Assembly (NCBI GenBank): GCA_015231955.1
Contig: JADGAN010000013.1
Coordinates: 1-64,000, forward strand
Direction: 5' to 3'
From: Oligoflexia bacterium
Lineage (GTDB): Bacteria; Bdellovibrionota; Bacteriovoracia; Bacteriovoracales; Bacteriovoracaceae
DNA length: 64,000 nucleotides
The number at the start of each line of letters is the position of its first letter. The first letter of the stretch is position 1. The notes beneath the pieces are model-generated. The model was not told where the DNA came from and made no database searches. It saw only the letters and a program-made list of their open reading frames with translations. A program made the translations under genes and the position numbers. Below are positions 17,884 through 25,848 of the stretch, piece after piece.

Positions 17884-18648
17884 TTAATCTCGCTCTAAAG
17901 TTTTTAAATTAAAATGAGACGAGGAAAAAGAGGTATCATAATCCACTTCTTGATACTTTAAAATAGTCTTTTGACTCTTCTTATCTGCCGGTTGCATCTC
18001 CCATACCGTTGGAATGGTGTGCTTATCAATCTCTTTGACCGCGCTTAATTTTAGAGTGCGAATCAGTGTACCTTTTTTATCATAATAACGTTGATAGACT
18101 GGAAGGCAACTTTTATAAGATAGCAGCACCACGATCTTTGGCCAAATCACTTTGGCATCCCCTTTGGCCATCCCTTCGACTACAAGGTAGTTTTCTCCCT
18201 CTACCTTTTCGTCGGCCAAATACTTATGAGAGTAATCTTTGGCCAGCGATGATGCCTTTAAGAGATCGTCGTTGGTGAAATCAGATCCCATCCATCCGGT
18301 AAGCAACATGGAGGGAGAAACCACTACTGTTTTCTTTAATTTTGGAAAGTAGTTCCACATCTTATTCTCTAACCGCAATGTTCCAACACCCTTCTCTTTT
18401 GCCGGGGAGGTGATAAAAATAAGCGATTTTGAATCGCCTGCAGAATCAGCATTAATTTCAAGTGTACGCTTCCAATCAGGGGTCTCAATCTCCATGCTAA
18501 GCTTTGCACTTGAACTCTCCCCACGAATTTGTTCTTCGCTAAACTTAAGCCAATCTCCGGCAGGAGCAGCTGTCCCTAATTTTAAAAGGGCCGCACACAC
18601 AACAAAATTTTTCTGGAAGAGCGTTATTAAGATGCGATTGTCTGACAT
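17884..18648 (-). CDS. LolA-like outer-membrane lipoprotein-sorting protein
   Basis: An exported protein of about 254 residues resembling the LolA-like sorting proteins that accompany FtsX-type ABC or RND exporters (PF17131 type). Diagnostic stretches are TPDWKRTLEINADSAGDSKSLI, SPAKEKGVGTLRLENKMWNYFPKLKKTV, the GSDFTNDDLLK phrase and DKKGTLIRTLKLSAVKEIDKHTIPTVWEM. It would hold a hydrophobic substrate in the periplasm. The ATG at 18648 has GGAG at about 8 nt and gives a plausible signal sequence (FVVCAALLKLGTAAPA). The start overlaps the ABC ATPase end by 22 nt, so the two are one operon. Confidence 0.8.
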   Translation of the reverse strand: MSDNRILITLFQKNFVVCAALLKLGTAAPAGDWLKFSEEQIRGESSSAKLSMEIETPDWKRTLEINADSAGDSKSLIFITSPAKEKGVGTLRLENKMWNYFPKLKKTVVVSPSMLLTGWMGSDFTNDDLLKASSLAKDYSHKYLADEKVEGENYLVVEGMAKGDAKVIWPKIVVLLSYKSCLPVYQRYYDKKGTLIRTLKLSAVKEIDKHTIPTVWEMQPADKKSQKTILKYQEVDYDTSFSSSHFNLKTLERD

Positions 18649-19325
18649 GATAATACTCCATCTTGCATTCTCCAAACTACCTTTACCTGATCAATTAACC
18701 GCTGGTCATGAGTGGAGAAGACAAAAGTCAATTTTTGTTCCTGATTCAATTTTTTAAAAAGGTTAATGATATCTTGAGCAGTTTTAGAATCGAGATTTGC
18801 TGTCGGTTCATCGGCCAAAATCAGCGAGGGCCTTCCCGCCACTGCTCTTGCGATGGAGATTCGCTGTTGCTGACCTCCACTAAGTTCACGAGGAAAACGA
18901 TTTTTTAAGTGATGAATCCCTACCTGCTCTAAGGCCCACTCGCTTCGTTCAACAATCTCTTTTTGTGGTAATCCTTGCAATTGCAAGGGCAACTGCACAT
19001 TCTCACTGGCCCGTAAAATCGGAAGCAATTGATAATCTTGAAAGATAAATCCCAAGTTATGCAGCCGATAATGGGTTCGTTCCGAAGGCGATGGCCCTTC
19101 CGCACTCATCCGCATCTTGGATTTGTGATGAATCACCTCACCCGCACTAGGGAGCAGGATACCTGCGACAATATTCAAAAAGGTGGTTTTTCCGGAGCCC
19201 GAAGGCCCGACAACCGCAATAAAATCGCCCACTGATATGATGGCATCAATGTCTTGAATTGCCGTCACCCGAGTATTCTCATCCTCACCATAAACTTTAC
19301 TGATTTTTTTTATTTCAATTAGCAT
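18627..19325 (-). CDS. ABC transporter ATP-binding protein (LolD/MacB type)
   Basis: A 232-residue ATPase of the LolD/FtsE/MacB class. Walker A is GPSGSGKTT at about 41-49, the Q-loop is FIFQDYQLLPILRASENVQLPL, the signature is LSGGQQQR, Walker B is LILADEPTANLD, and the H-loop is FSTHD. The phrases EPTANLD and NVQLPL are characteristic of lipoprotein or macrolide exporters using FtsX-type permeases. No permease gene adjoins it on the same strand; the only candidate is the FtsX-type gene at 20896 on the other strand, two genes away. It heads the ATPase, LolA-like and barrel operon. Confidence 0.88.
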   Translation of the reverse strand: MLIEIKKISKVYGEDENTRVTAIQDIDAIISVGDFIAVVGPSGSGKTTFLNIVAGILLPSAGEVIHHKSKMRMSAEGPSPSERTHYRLHNLGFIFQDYQLLPILRASENVQLPLQLQGLPQKEIVERSEWALEQVGIHHLKNRFPRELSGGQQQRISIARAVAGRPSLILADEPTANLDSKTAQDIINLFKKLNQEQKLTFVFSTHDQRLIDQVKVVWRMQDGVLSCQTIAS

Positions 19326-19467
19326 GATTATTGCACCGTCAGGGAGTCACAAAGGATTCTCAAGAAAATAAAACAATACCATCTTAGATTTCGTCTAGTC
19401 AAATCCTCTCTAGGAGTGGTAAGAGTGGCCATTATCATTTCAAACAACTACTAAGGAGCAAAAGACC

Positions 19468-20328
19468 ATGAGTGATGCTTTCTTTACCGAATACTTTTAC
19501 TACAAGTCACTAGGCTTTACCGCCAAAATCAAAAAACTCTTACACTCAGAGGAGTCTCCTTGGCAAAAGATCGACGTCTATGAGACAGAGAGGATTGGAA
19601 AATTGCTCACACTCAATGGAAAAACTATGGTTAGCGAACTCGATGAGTTTGTTTATCATGAAGTTTTGGCCCATGTCTCTTATGCGGTTGCCAGACAGCA
19701 TCGTCGCGTGCTGATCATTGGTGGTGGCGACGGTGGTGTGGTTCGTGAATTTGTCAAACACCCAGATATCGAACAAATTGACCTGGTTGAAATCGATGAG
19801 CGCGTCGTGGAAGTCTCTAAAATCTACTTCCCGGAGTGTACCGTTGGACTATCGGATCCTCGTGTGCGCGTACTTTGTGAAGATGGGATTAAATTTATCG
19901 AGGAGAAGATCGATCCAGGAAGCTATGACATTGTCATCATTGACTCTACCGACCCTGAAGAAATGGCAGAGGGCCTCTTTACCGACCGCTTTTATAAGGC
20001 GATCAACCGTGCACTCTCTCCCGAAGGAATCATGCTTGCACAAACAGAGAACCCCTTCCTCGATGAGTTCGGACTTAAAAAAATTTATGACAATCTAAGA
20101 GCGGCCTTTCCCTCCGTGGAATCTTTCACTGCACCTATCATTATCTACCCCGGCGCTTACTGGAGTTTTGCCTTTGCTTCGAAAAAGTTTCGAGGCACCG
20201 ACTTAAATCCACACAAGCAGGCGCAAATGCAAAAGCTACAGCAGACTTTGCGTTGGTACAACATGGATTGGCATCGTGGTGCCTTTGCACTTTCAAACTT
20301 TCACCGCAAGCAAATTGGACAAGAATGA
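19468..20328 (+). CDS. speE: Spermidine synthase (polyamine aminopropyltransferase)
   Basis: A 286-residue aminopropyltransferase that transfers the aminopropyl group of decarboxylated S-adenosylmethionine to putrescine. Visible motifs are LTLNGKTMVSELDEFVYHE (substrate side), VLIIGGGDGGVVREFVKH (AdoMet-type loop), LVEIDERVVEVS, and the catalytic YDIVIIDSTDP. PGAYWSFAFASK marks the C-terminal core. The Shine-Dalgarno AAGGAG precedes the ATG. The gene is followed by a thioesterase through an ATGA overlap, then by an FtsX-type permease, so the three are likely co-transcribed though functionally unrelated on present knowledge. Confidence 0.93.
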   Translation: MSDAFFTEYFYYKSLGFTAKIKKLLHSEESPWQKIDVYETERIGKLLTLNGKTMVSELDEFVYHEVLAHVSYAVARQHRRVLIIGGGDGGVVREFVKHPDIEQIDLVEIDERVVEVSKIYFPECTVGLSDPRVRVLCEDGIKFIEEKIDPGSYDIVIIDSTDPEEMAEGLFTDRFYKAINRALSPEGIMLAQTENPFLDEFGLKKIYDNLRAAFPSVESFTAPIIIYPGAYWSFAFASKKFRGTDLNPHKQAQMQKLQQTLRWYNMDWHRGAFALSNFHRKQIGQE

Positions 20329-20885
20329 AAATGAGTGCAAGTAAGAGCTGCAACTTAAGATCGCAAAAAAAATTGGATTTAACTCGATACTCTCTAGCAG
20401 GTATTGGTGATAGCGATAGCGATAGCAACAGCAGTAGCAATAGCGCTGGAGTAATCGTTAAGGACAAGATCAACGGCCACGTCTATCATCAAATATCTAG
20501 TCGCGTTTTATACATCCACACCGACTGCTCCGGAGTAGTCTATCACGCCCACTACTTGATGTACTTTGAGATGGCCCGTGCTGCAATCATGAGGACGTGT
20601 GGCCATCCCTACGCCAAGGTAGAAGAGAGTGGCATCTACTGTCCTATTATTGATACCTCCCTTTCCTATCTTCGGCCCCTCAAATACGATCAACTCTTCT
20701 TCATTCATATTAGGCCTGCGGCATTAGAGCGGGCCACCATGCGCTTTGATTACGTGATTAGTGATGAAGATCAAAACATCTACTGCCGTGGCCACACTAC
20801 CCACTGTACAGTCAATCGACAATTCCGCCCCATTCAAGTGGATATCTCATTTAAAGAGATTTACGAGAAGTTTTCGCTGTCATAG
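20325..20885 (+). CDS. Hotdog-fold acyl-CoA thioesterase (YbgC/4-HBT type)
   Basis: A 186-residue protein. Its first 47 residues are a Ser/Asp/Asn-rich extension encoded by repeated GATAGC codons. The rest is a 4-hydroxybenzoyl-CoA thioesterase-type hotdog domain. The active-site region is HTDCSGVVYHAHYLMYFEMARAA, where Asp of the canonical D..G.V.......F D is present. LRPLKYDQLFFIHIRP and CRGHTTHCTVNR complete the fold. It would hydrolyse acyl-CoA or acyl-ACP; YbgC members associate with envelope machinery. The start is the ATG overlapping the speE stop (ATGA). The frame is open further upstream within speE but that would lack a ribosome-binding site. Confidence 0.85.
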   Translation: MKMSASKSCNLRSQKKLDLTRYSLAGIGDSDSDSNSSSNSAGVIVKDKINGHVYHQISSRVLYIHTDCSGVVYHAHYLMYFEMARAAIMRTCGHPYAKVEESGIYCPIIDTSLSYLRPLKYDQLFFIHIRPAALERATMRFDYVISDEDQNIYCRGHTTHCTVNRQFRPIQVDISFKEIYEKFSLS

Positions 20886-20895
20886 AATTTCTCCT

Positions 20896-22122
20896 ATGAC
20901 GATTTCAAAAACCTTCTTTAAATTTCTTTTTACCTACTCTTTCCGTAACCTCTGGCGACGCCCGAAACAAACCCTCGTGCTCATGAGTGCCATCATCTTT
21001 TCTTGCGTTTTTATCTTGTGGGTCTTTAATTTAAACTATGCAAGCTTTAAAGAGATTATCAAAGAGATCACCTCTCAGTACGTAGGCATCTCCCAGCTCA
21101 CCCATGAAAACTATTATAAACTTGATAAAAATAGTGTGAATAGTTACAAGTATCTTACCTCACAAATATTGCCACCGTCGCTACAAGAGGAACTCGCTCA
21201 AGGAAAATTCTCTTTACGAGTCTCCTCTCCCGTCTTCCTCTCTGCCAGTAAAAAAACGTTAGGGGTTATGTTGGTTGGCACTCACGCCCACGATGAGTTT
21301 AACCGAAAGAGTATTGCCAACACTATTGTTAGCGGTAGCTACTTCGATGAAAGCAGTAATAAAAAGTCAATACTTCTCGGAAAACGCTTGGCCTATGCTT
21401 TGAAAGTAAGCCCCGGAGAAGAGATCGTTGTCCTGGGCCAAGGGGTGGATGGTTCCCTTGCCAACGATCTCTTTGTAGTCAGAGGGATTTTTGATTTTGG
21501 TGGTGGAGAGTTGGAAAAAGAGGTGGCCTTTACAACGATTGAAAACGCTCGTGAATTTTTCAGCATGCCTCCTACCTCTTTTCACATCGTAGTTGCTAAT
21601 CGTGAACTTAAGAGCAGTGAGCTGCCCCCTTCCTCGAAGGTGATCTCTTGGCGCGATCTCATGCCTGATGTGGCACTAAGTTTAGATTTTTTTGCTCTCT
21701 TTATCTGGATCGTCTCTATCGTAATTATCATAGTAGTAAGCTTTGGTACTGCAAACTCTCTCTTTATCTCCTTCGTTGAGCGAAAAAAAGAGATGGAGAT
21801 GCTGAATATTGTGGGTGCCCCCAATCTTTTTGTGATCTCCTCTCTTTTTATTGAGGTGTGCCTGTTAACCCTTCTCTCCCTCGCTATTGGGAACATACTT
21901 AGCTACTTTGTCATTCTCTTCTTCTCCCATAATCCTATTAATTTAGAACTCTTTACTGGGGGTAGGCCCATTATGATGGGAGGAATTATCATTCACCCGA
22001 AGATATACTTTTCTGTTTCTAGCAAATTTTATCTTGAGACCAATTTCCTCATCCTTCTCTTCACCTTGCTGGCCATGATCTATCCGCTTCTGCGTGTCCT
22101 CCCAAGTTCAAAACAGCATTAA
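20896..22122 (+). CDS. FtsX/MacB-type ABC transporter permease
   Basis: A 408-residue membrane protein once the start is put at 20896; the open frame runs upstream into the thioesterase gene. TM1 follows a basic FRNLWRRPKQTLVLMSAI, the classic opening of FtsX/MacB permeases. A periplasmic domain of about 240 residues follows, and then three C-terminal TM segments. The first of these precedes FVERKKEMEMLNIVGAPNLFV, the cytoplasmic coupling motif (..E.R..E...L...GA..). It would pump or extract a lipid or lipoprotein with an ATPase. The best partner is the ATPase at 18627-19325, which lacks its own permease. The start is 8 nt after the thioesterase stop. Confidence 0.85.
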   Translation: MTISKTFFKFLFTYSFRNLWRRPKQTLVLMSAIIFSCVFILWVFNLNYASFKEIIKEITSQYVGISQLTHENYYKLDKNSVNSYKYLTSQILPPSLQEELAQGKFSLRVSSPVFLSASKKTLGVMLVGTHAHDEFNRKSIANTIVSGSYFDESSNKKSILLGKRLAYALKVSPGEEIVVLGQGVDGSLANDLFVVRGIFDFGGGELEKEVAFTTIENAREFFSMPPTSFHIVVANRELKSSELPPSSKVISWRDLMPDVALSLDFFALFIWIVSIVIIIVVSFGTANSLFISFVERKKEMEMLNIVGAPNLFVISSLFIEVCLLTLLSLAIGNILSYFVILFFSHNPINLELFTGGRPIMMGGIIIHPKIYFSVSSKFYLETNFLILLFTLLAMIYPLLRVLPSSKQH

Positions 22123-22259
22123 TAATCGCCTCTATAGCGACCACTACTAAGAAACATTAACTTGCCAATAATTTCCTCCCATGATATCCCCAAAATAAGC
22201 GCTACGCAATAAAGCTGCTTCTGTTACCCTATTTGGCTTCAATTAAACCCAGGAAATCT

Positions 22260-22973
22260 ATGAAGAGTGGTGAGCATATCTTAGTCTTAGAAGATGATCC
22301 AGAGTACCTATTTATCTATAAAGACATCTTCGATTCAAAATATCAGATGACTTACCTGACCACTATTGCAGAGTTTGAGCAATTTTTTCAAAAAAAAGAC
22401 TCGCAATACCCGCAAGCAGCAGCAACAAAAATCGACTTGGCAATTGTCGATCTGAAGCTCCCTGATGGCCATTTTCTCAACCACCTGTCTATCAGTAATA
22501 ATCTTGCTCTCGATGTCCCCTTTGTCGTCATCTCTTCCGACTATGAGATCAGCTCTCTTCGCTACTGCCTTGATGAGGGCGCTTTGGACTACTTTGTAAA
22601 ACCCTTTAAACGAAGTGAGCTTATTGTAAAAATTGAGCGCATCTTAAGCAAGAACAAGGAATCTAGCTCGAAATTGCAAAACAATATCCCTGATCCTAAT
22701 CCTCCGCTTACCACGCAGCTTCAACCTTCTATTCCGAGTGATCTCCTCTCCCATTTAACCAAGAAGGAGTATGAAATCATGATGCTCTTTCTTAAAAGCC
22801 CTAACTATACTCTTCACCGGAAGCATTTAGTTGAGATTATCTGGAAAAACGTCTCTGTCTATCCCAAAACCCTTGATGTCCATCTCTATAATCTTCGAAA
22901 AAAAATTCTCTCATTTGGATTTGTTATTACTTACTCGAAGGAAACAACCCAGTGGACACTCAGCAAAATTTAA
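22260..22973 (+). CDS. Response regulator with winged-helix output domain
   Basis: A 237-residue OmpR-like regulator. The receiver domain spans about 6-130: the acidic pair is in LVLEDDPEY, the phospho-acceptor Asp in LAIVDLKLPDG, the Thr/Ser in VVISSDYE, and Lys in DYFVKPFKRSE. A Pro/Asn/Gln-rich linker leads to a C-terminal winged helix (LTKKEYEIMMLFLKSPNYTLHRKHLVEIIW ... KTLDVHLYNLRKKI), typical of Trans_reg_C. I set the start at the ATG at 22260, behind AGGAAA; a TTG at 22233 is in frame. The downstream kinase gene overlaps its end by 22 nt and is almost surely the partner. The YcaO gene converges from downstream. Confidence 0.88.
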   Translation: MKSGEHILVLEDDPEYLFIYKDIFDSKYQMTYLTTIAEFEQFFQKKDSQYPQAAATKIDLAIVDLKLPDGHFLNHLSISNNLALDVPFVVISSDYEISSLRYCLDEGALDYFVKPFKRSELIVKIERILSKNKESSSKLQNNIPDPNPPLTTQLQPSIPSDLLSHLTKKEYEIMMLFLKSPNYTLHRKHLVEIIWKNVSVYPKTLDVHLYNLRKKILSFGFVITYSKETTQWTLSKI

Positions 22974-24658
22974 AGAGAAAAGAGCTGCCTCTCTTAAAAG
23001 ATTTTACCTACTTTGCAAGCATAGATCTTTTCATTATTCAAAACATTACAACAATTGTATGGATCTATGTGCTGTTCAGGCCACATTGGAATGAATGGAT
23101 TTTAGTCTTCTTTGTTGATTTTGTCGCCTTCTTACTCATGACCAAATTTACTGATATTAATCTATTCAATAAAATCTATCCCGATACAAAGATCTACTTT
23201 CCCAAAATCGATTTTGAACAAATTTCAAAATTAAATCCTCATGAAAAATACAATCTGCTCAACTCTATAGCAGAGTTTCCAGCGGCCAGATCCCATTATA
23301 TTTTTTGGACCAATTTTTTTAAAATAATCCCTGGTTTTATTGTACTAGTTTTTTTCTGCCACACTCATGGTGAAGCGTATACTAGTCGTTTGCTCAAAGG
23401 CATCCTTGCAGAAATCATCTGTATCTACTATATGTATAGTTATACTTTTGCCTGCGTTAGCGATAACGTCTCTGATCTTATTAGTAAGCTTCATCAAAAA
23501 TTTGATTTCAAAGAGGCATTTCTTCTCTATCCCTTAAAAACACCTTCCAACTATTTTATGGCCGTTGAAAACATTGCCCTTTTCACTATCTCTATTTTAT
23601 ATATTTGGCTCGTCTTCACCATGCTGCTTACTAATGGTGTCTACGACAAAAAAACAGTTTTTAACTTGTTGGCGATTATTTTTGTTGCCATTCTTAATCT
23701 TGGCAGTATCTATTACCACAATCGAAAATTTTTATTAAAAGGACTGAATCAGATTTTCAACAACATCAAGCAACTAGATCACAAAAACTATAAAATCCTT
23801 CCACTTCATAGCTCGCAACCACTCATGACCTTTGATCAAACCTTTAATAGTTTAGTACAAAAAATTGAAACAAGAGATCGTGCACTTGAAAAATGGCTTG
23901 CCTTAGAGTTGCACACCCAAAAATATAAAAACCTTGGAGAGATTGCTGGGTTAGTGGTACACGATCTCAATGCTCCATTACAGGCCATCGACTATGCAGT
24001 TGATGTTCTCTATGAAGATCATGGATTAAATCAAAATAAATACATCCTCAATATCAAAAACAACGCCGATCGTGCTATTCAATTAGTTCGCTCCATCACG
24101 GCCCGTTTGAAAAACGAGAAAGGCAATGAAGATCATTGCTCCATCAATGAGGCATACACCTACACTATTCAAATTTTAAAATCTCAGTTTTCAGAACAAA
24201 ATATTGAACAGGTACTTTTTTACTTTGATCATCGTCTAAACAACGCTAAGATAAATATCTCAAGAGTAGACTTAATCCATATTTTTTACAATCTTTTTAA
24301 AAATTCTCTTGAAAATTTCCTAGAAAATCCTGAGATAAAAAAACCATTTATTGCTACCTATGGGCACTATGACAGCATCAACTATGAAAAAAATCTTTTA
24401 CTTTTTGATAATGGATCGGGACTTACTCTTAGCGAATTTGACCAAATGACTGATAATGAATCTATGTTAAAAATATCGGGACATAAAGGCCTTGGACTGA
24501 AGCTTACCAGAAGACTCATTGAAAGAAATAGCGGGAAAATAACCATTGTCAATCTTTCAGAAATTTCTGATTTTGTTTTCCCTCCTGAGTTACTTCCACA
24601 CCTGCTTATCGAGAATGCCCCAGGCCAAGGCACAACTTATCGACTAACTCTGAAGTAA
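22952..24658 (+). CDS. Membrane sensor histidine kinase
   Basis: A 568-residue kinase. The N-terminal 280 residues hold about five to six hydrophobic segments, so sensing may happen in or at the membrane. The H-box is GLVVHDLNAPLQAIDYAV, with the phospho-accepting His near residue 336, using HDLN in place of HELR. The ATPase region has the N-box IFYNLFKNSLENF, the G1 box FDNGSGL and the G2 box GHKGLGLKLTRRLIE. It starts with GTG inside the end of the response regulator gene; no ATG occurs near the beginning of the frame. The signal is unknown. It converges on the YcaO gene with a 12-nt gap, but the promoter it controls cannot be read from sequence. Confidence 0.87.
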   Translation: MDTQQNLKRKELPLLKDFTYFASIDLFIIQNITTIVWIYVLFRPHWNEWILVFFVDFVAFLLMTKFTDINLFNKIYPDTKIYFPKIDFEQISKLNPHEKYNLLNSIAEFPAARSHYIFWTNFFKIIPGFIVLVFFCHTHGEAYTSRLLKGILAEIICIYYMYSYTFACVSDNVSDLISKLHQKFDFKEAFLLYPLKTPSNYFMAVENIALFTISILYIWLVFTMLLTNGVYDKKTVFNLLAIIFVAILNLGSIYYHNRKFLLKGLNQIFNNIKQLDHKNYKILPLHSSQPLMTFDQTFNSLVQKIETRDRALEKWLALELHTQKYKNLGEIAGLVVHDLNAPLQAIDYAVDVLYEDHGLNQNKYILNIKNNADRAIQLVRSITARLKNEKGNEDHCSINEAYTYTIQILKSQFSEQNIEQVLFYFDHRLNNAKINISRVDLIHIFYNLFKNSLENFLENPEIKKPFIATYGHYDSINYEKNLLLFDNGSGLTLSEFDQMTDNESMLKISGHKGLGLKLTRRLIERNSGKITIVNLSEISDFVFPPELLPHLLIENAPGQGTTYRLTLK

Positions 24659-24670
24659 ATCATGTATTTC

Positions 24671-25708
24671 TTATACGATAGGATGAATTTCCCAGCTTTC
24701 TATTGCAACTTTAATTCCTACACTCTGGTATTTTTTTCCAAAGATAAGCGGCACTCTATTTCTGGAGATAGCTTTCATGACAACAAATGACTTGGCCGCT
24801 ACTGGGGTTAGATCCACAAAATAGATTTCTGATGGCATTGCACTTGGGTAAACACTCTTCTTTCTATAATGGCGGCCAGAAAGCCACCCCTTAAGCTCTT
24901 CAATTCCTGCACTTCGCAAAAAAATCTCTTGGTGATAAAGAGGTGAAGGTGCAAATGGAGGCAGCTCTATCTCGTTCTCCTCACCTTCTAGAAAAACTAG
25001 CCGTTGCAACATCTCTTGCAATGATTTCTCCATGGCCACTTCAAACACTTGATCTGCAGCAAGCCCATAAACCATGGGCGAGTTTTTACTTGGATTAATA
25101 GGAAAAGCAAATACCCCCAAAACATTTAACGCAGAGTCTGGAGAAATATCTACAAATTTATAAATTTTTATTCTATATCTATCTGCTAAAGCAGTAATAA
25201 CCTCACTTCCAATCTCCTTTGCGGCCCCTACTATCTCTTGCGGCAAAGTCTCACCATACCACGATCGCAAAATTGCATCACGCTCGACAAGCTCCGCTTG
25301 CGCCTTCTCCATGGCCATATTTACATCAGTATGAATTGCAACTCCATTGGATAGGGAATATCTCCATTCACAATTGTCGGAGGAAGGGAAAACTATTTTT
25401 TTCTCAATCACACCTTGGTACTGGTTGAAGCGATTATAAAACTTAAACAGATGCTCTTCGCTAGTTTTTAAAACTTCAGCAATACTTACCCGTTCTAAAA
25501 GCTCATATTGTGAACGAATAACCGCATTCGCTTCTGTTTTCAAGTCAGCAGCACTACCACTCATGATTTCGTTATCATTGTTCAAAGCTTGAGCGCAAAA
25601 TCCTGCAACATTAACTTCAATGTTATTAATTTTTTTCTTTTCAATAAAAACATCAATGGTTTTCCAGTTATGAAAATGGCCACTTACAAAATCATTCTCT
25701 AACATCAT
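24671..25708 (-). CDS. Stand-alone YcaO-domain protein (RiPP cyclodehydratase/thioamidase family)
   Basis: A 345-residue YcaO ATP-dependent enzyme. All three ATP-site motifs are visible: SQYELLER (66-73), the SNGVAIHTD (120-128) and ELVERDAILRSWYG (139-152) pair, and SLQEMLQ (229-235). YcaO proteins activate a peptide amide with ATP to form azolines, amidines or thioamides. It has no fused E1-like or ocin-ThiF partner domain and does not end in the PxPxP tail seen in many azoline-forming enzymes (it ends WEIHPIV). It therefore resembles the stand-alone types, such as those of bottromycin or thioamide pathways. Upstream on the same strand are a 10-codon ORF and a GNAT gene. Two adjacent ATGs (25708, 25705) are possible starts; the Shine-Dalgarno is weak (AAAGAG). 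Confidence 0.88.
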   Translation of the reverse strand: MMLENDFVSGHFHNWKTIDVFIEKKKINNIEVNVAGFCAQALNNDNEIMSGSAADLKTEANAVIRSQYELLERVSIAEVLKTSEEHLFKFYNRFNQYQGVIEKKIVFPSSDNCEWRYSLSNGVAIHTDVNMAMEKAQAELVERDAILRSWYGETLPQEIVGAAKEIGSEVITALADRYRIKIYKFVDISPDSALNVLGVFAFPINPSKNSPMVYGLAADQVFEVAMEKSLQEMLQRLVFLEGEENEIELPPFAPSPLYHQEIFLRSAGIEELKGWLSGRHYRKKSVYPSAMPSEIYFVDLTPVAAKSFVVMKAISRNRVPLIFGKKYQSVGIKVAIESWEIHPIV

Positions 25709-25736
25709 TTATTTTTTCTCTTTGTCCAAAAATACA

Positions 25737-25772
25737 AATGCATGGGAATTTGTTTATTAATTCCCATGCATT
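25737..25772 (-). terminator. Perfect 14-bp hairpin between 10-codon ORF and YcaO gene (attenuator-like)
   Basis: The arms AATGCATGGGAATT (25772-25759 as read on the minus strand) and its exact complement (25750-25737) enclose an 8-nt loop. A short T-rich tract (TGTATTTTT) follows on the minus strand. It begins 11 nt after the stop of the 10-codon ORF and ends 28 nt before the YcaO ATG. It could be a partial terminator or an mRNA-stabilising hairpin that favours expression of the small ORF over YcaO. The loose T tract makes full termination unlikely. Confidence 0.6.
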
Positions 25773-25783
25773 GCAAGTTCAAA

Positions 25784-25816
25784 TTACCAAGTTACTAATG
25801 CATATCTCTTTTTCAT
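25784..25816 (-). CDS. Candidate 10-residue peptide (RiPP precursor or leader peptide)
   Basis: A minus-strand ORF of ten codons encodes MKKRYALVTW and ends in TAA. Its ATG is preceded by AAAGGAG (25829-25823) with a 6-nt spacer, which is one of the better ribosome-binding sites in this region and much better than that of the YcaO gene. It lies 32 nt after the GNAT stop and 75 nt before the YcaO start, followed by a perfect hairpin. The layout (very short ORF, hairpin, modification enzyme) recalls mccA of microcin C, although no MccB-like adenylating enzyme is present. Thr9 and the amide backbone would be the only plausible YcaO targets; there is no Cys or Ser. A regulatory leader peptide is the main alternative. 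Confidence 0.5.
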   Translation of the reverse strand: MKKRYALVTW

Positions 25817-25848
25817 TTTTCACTCCTTTGAAATAGAGGTTAGTAAAA

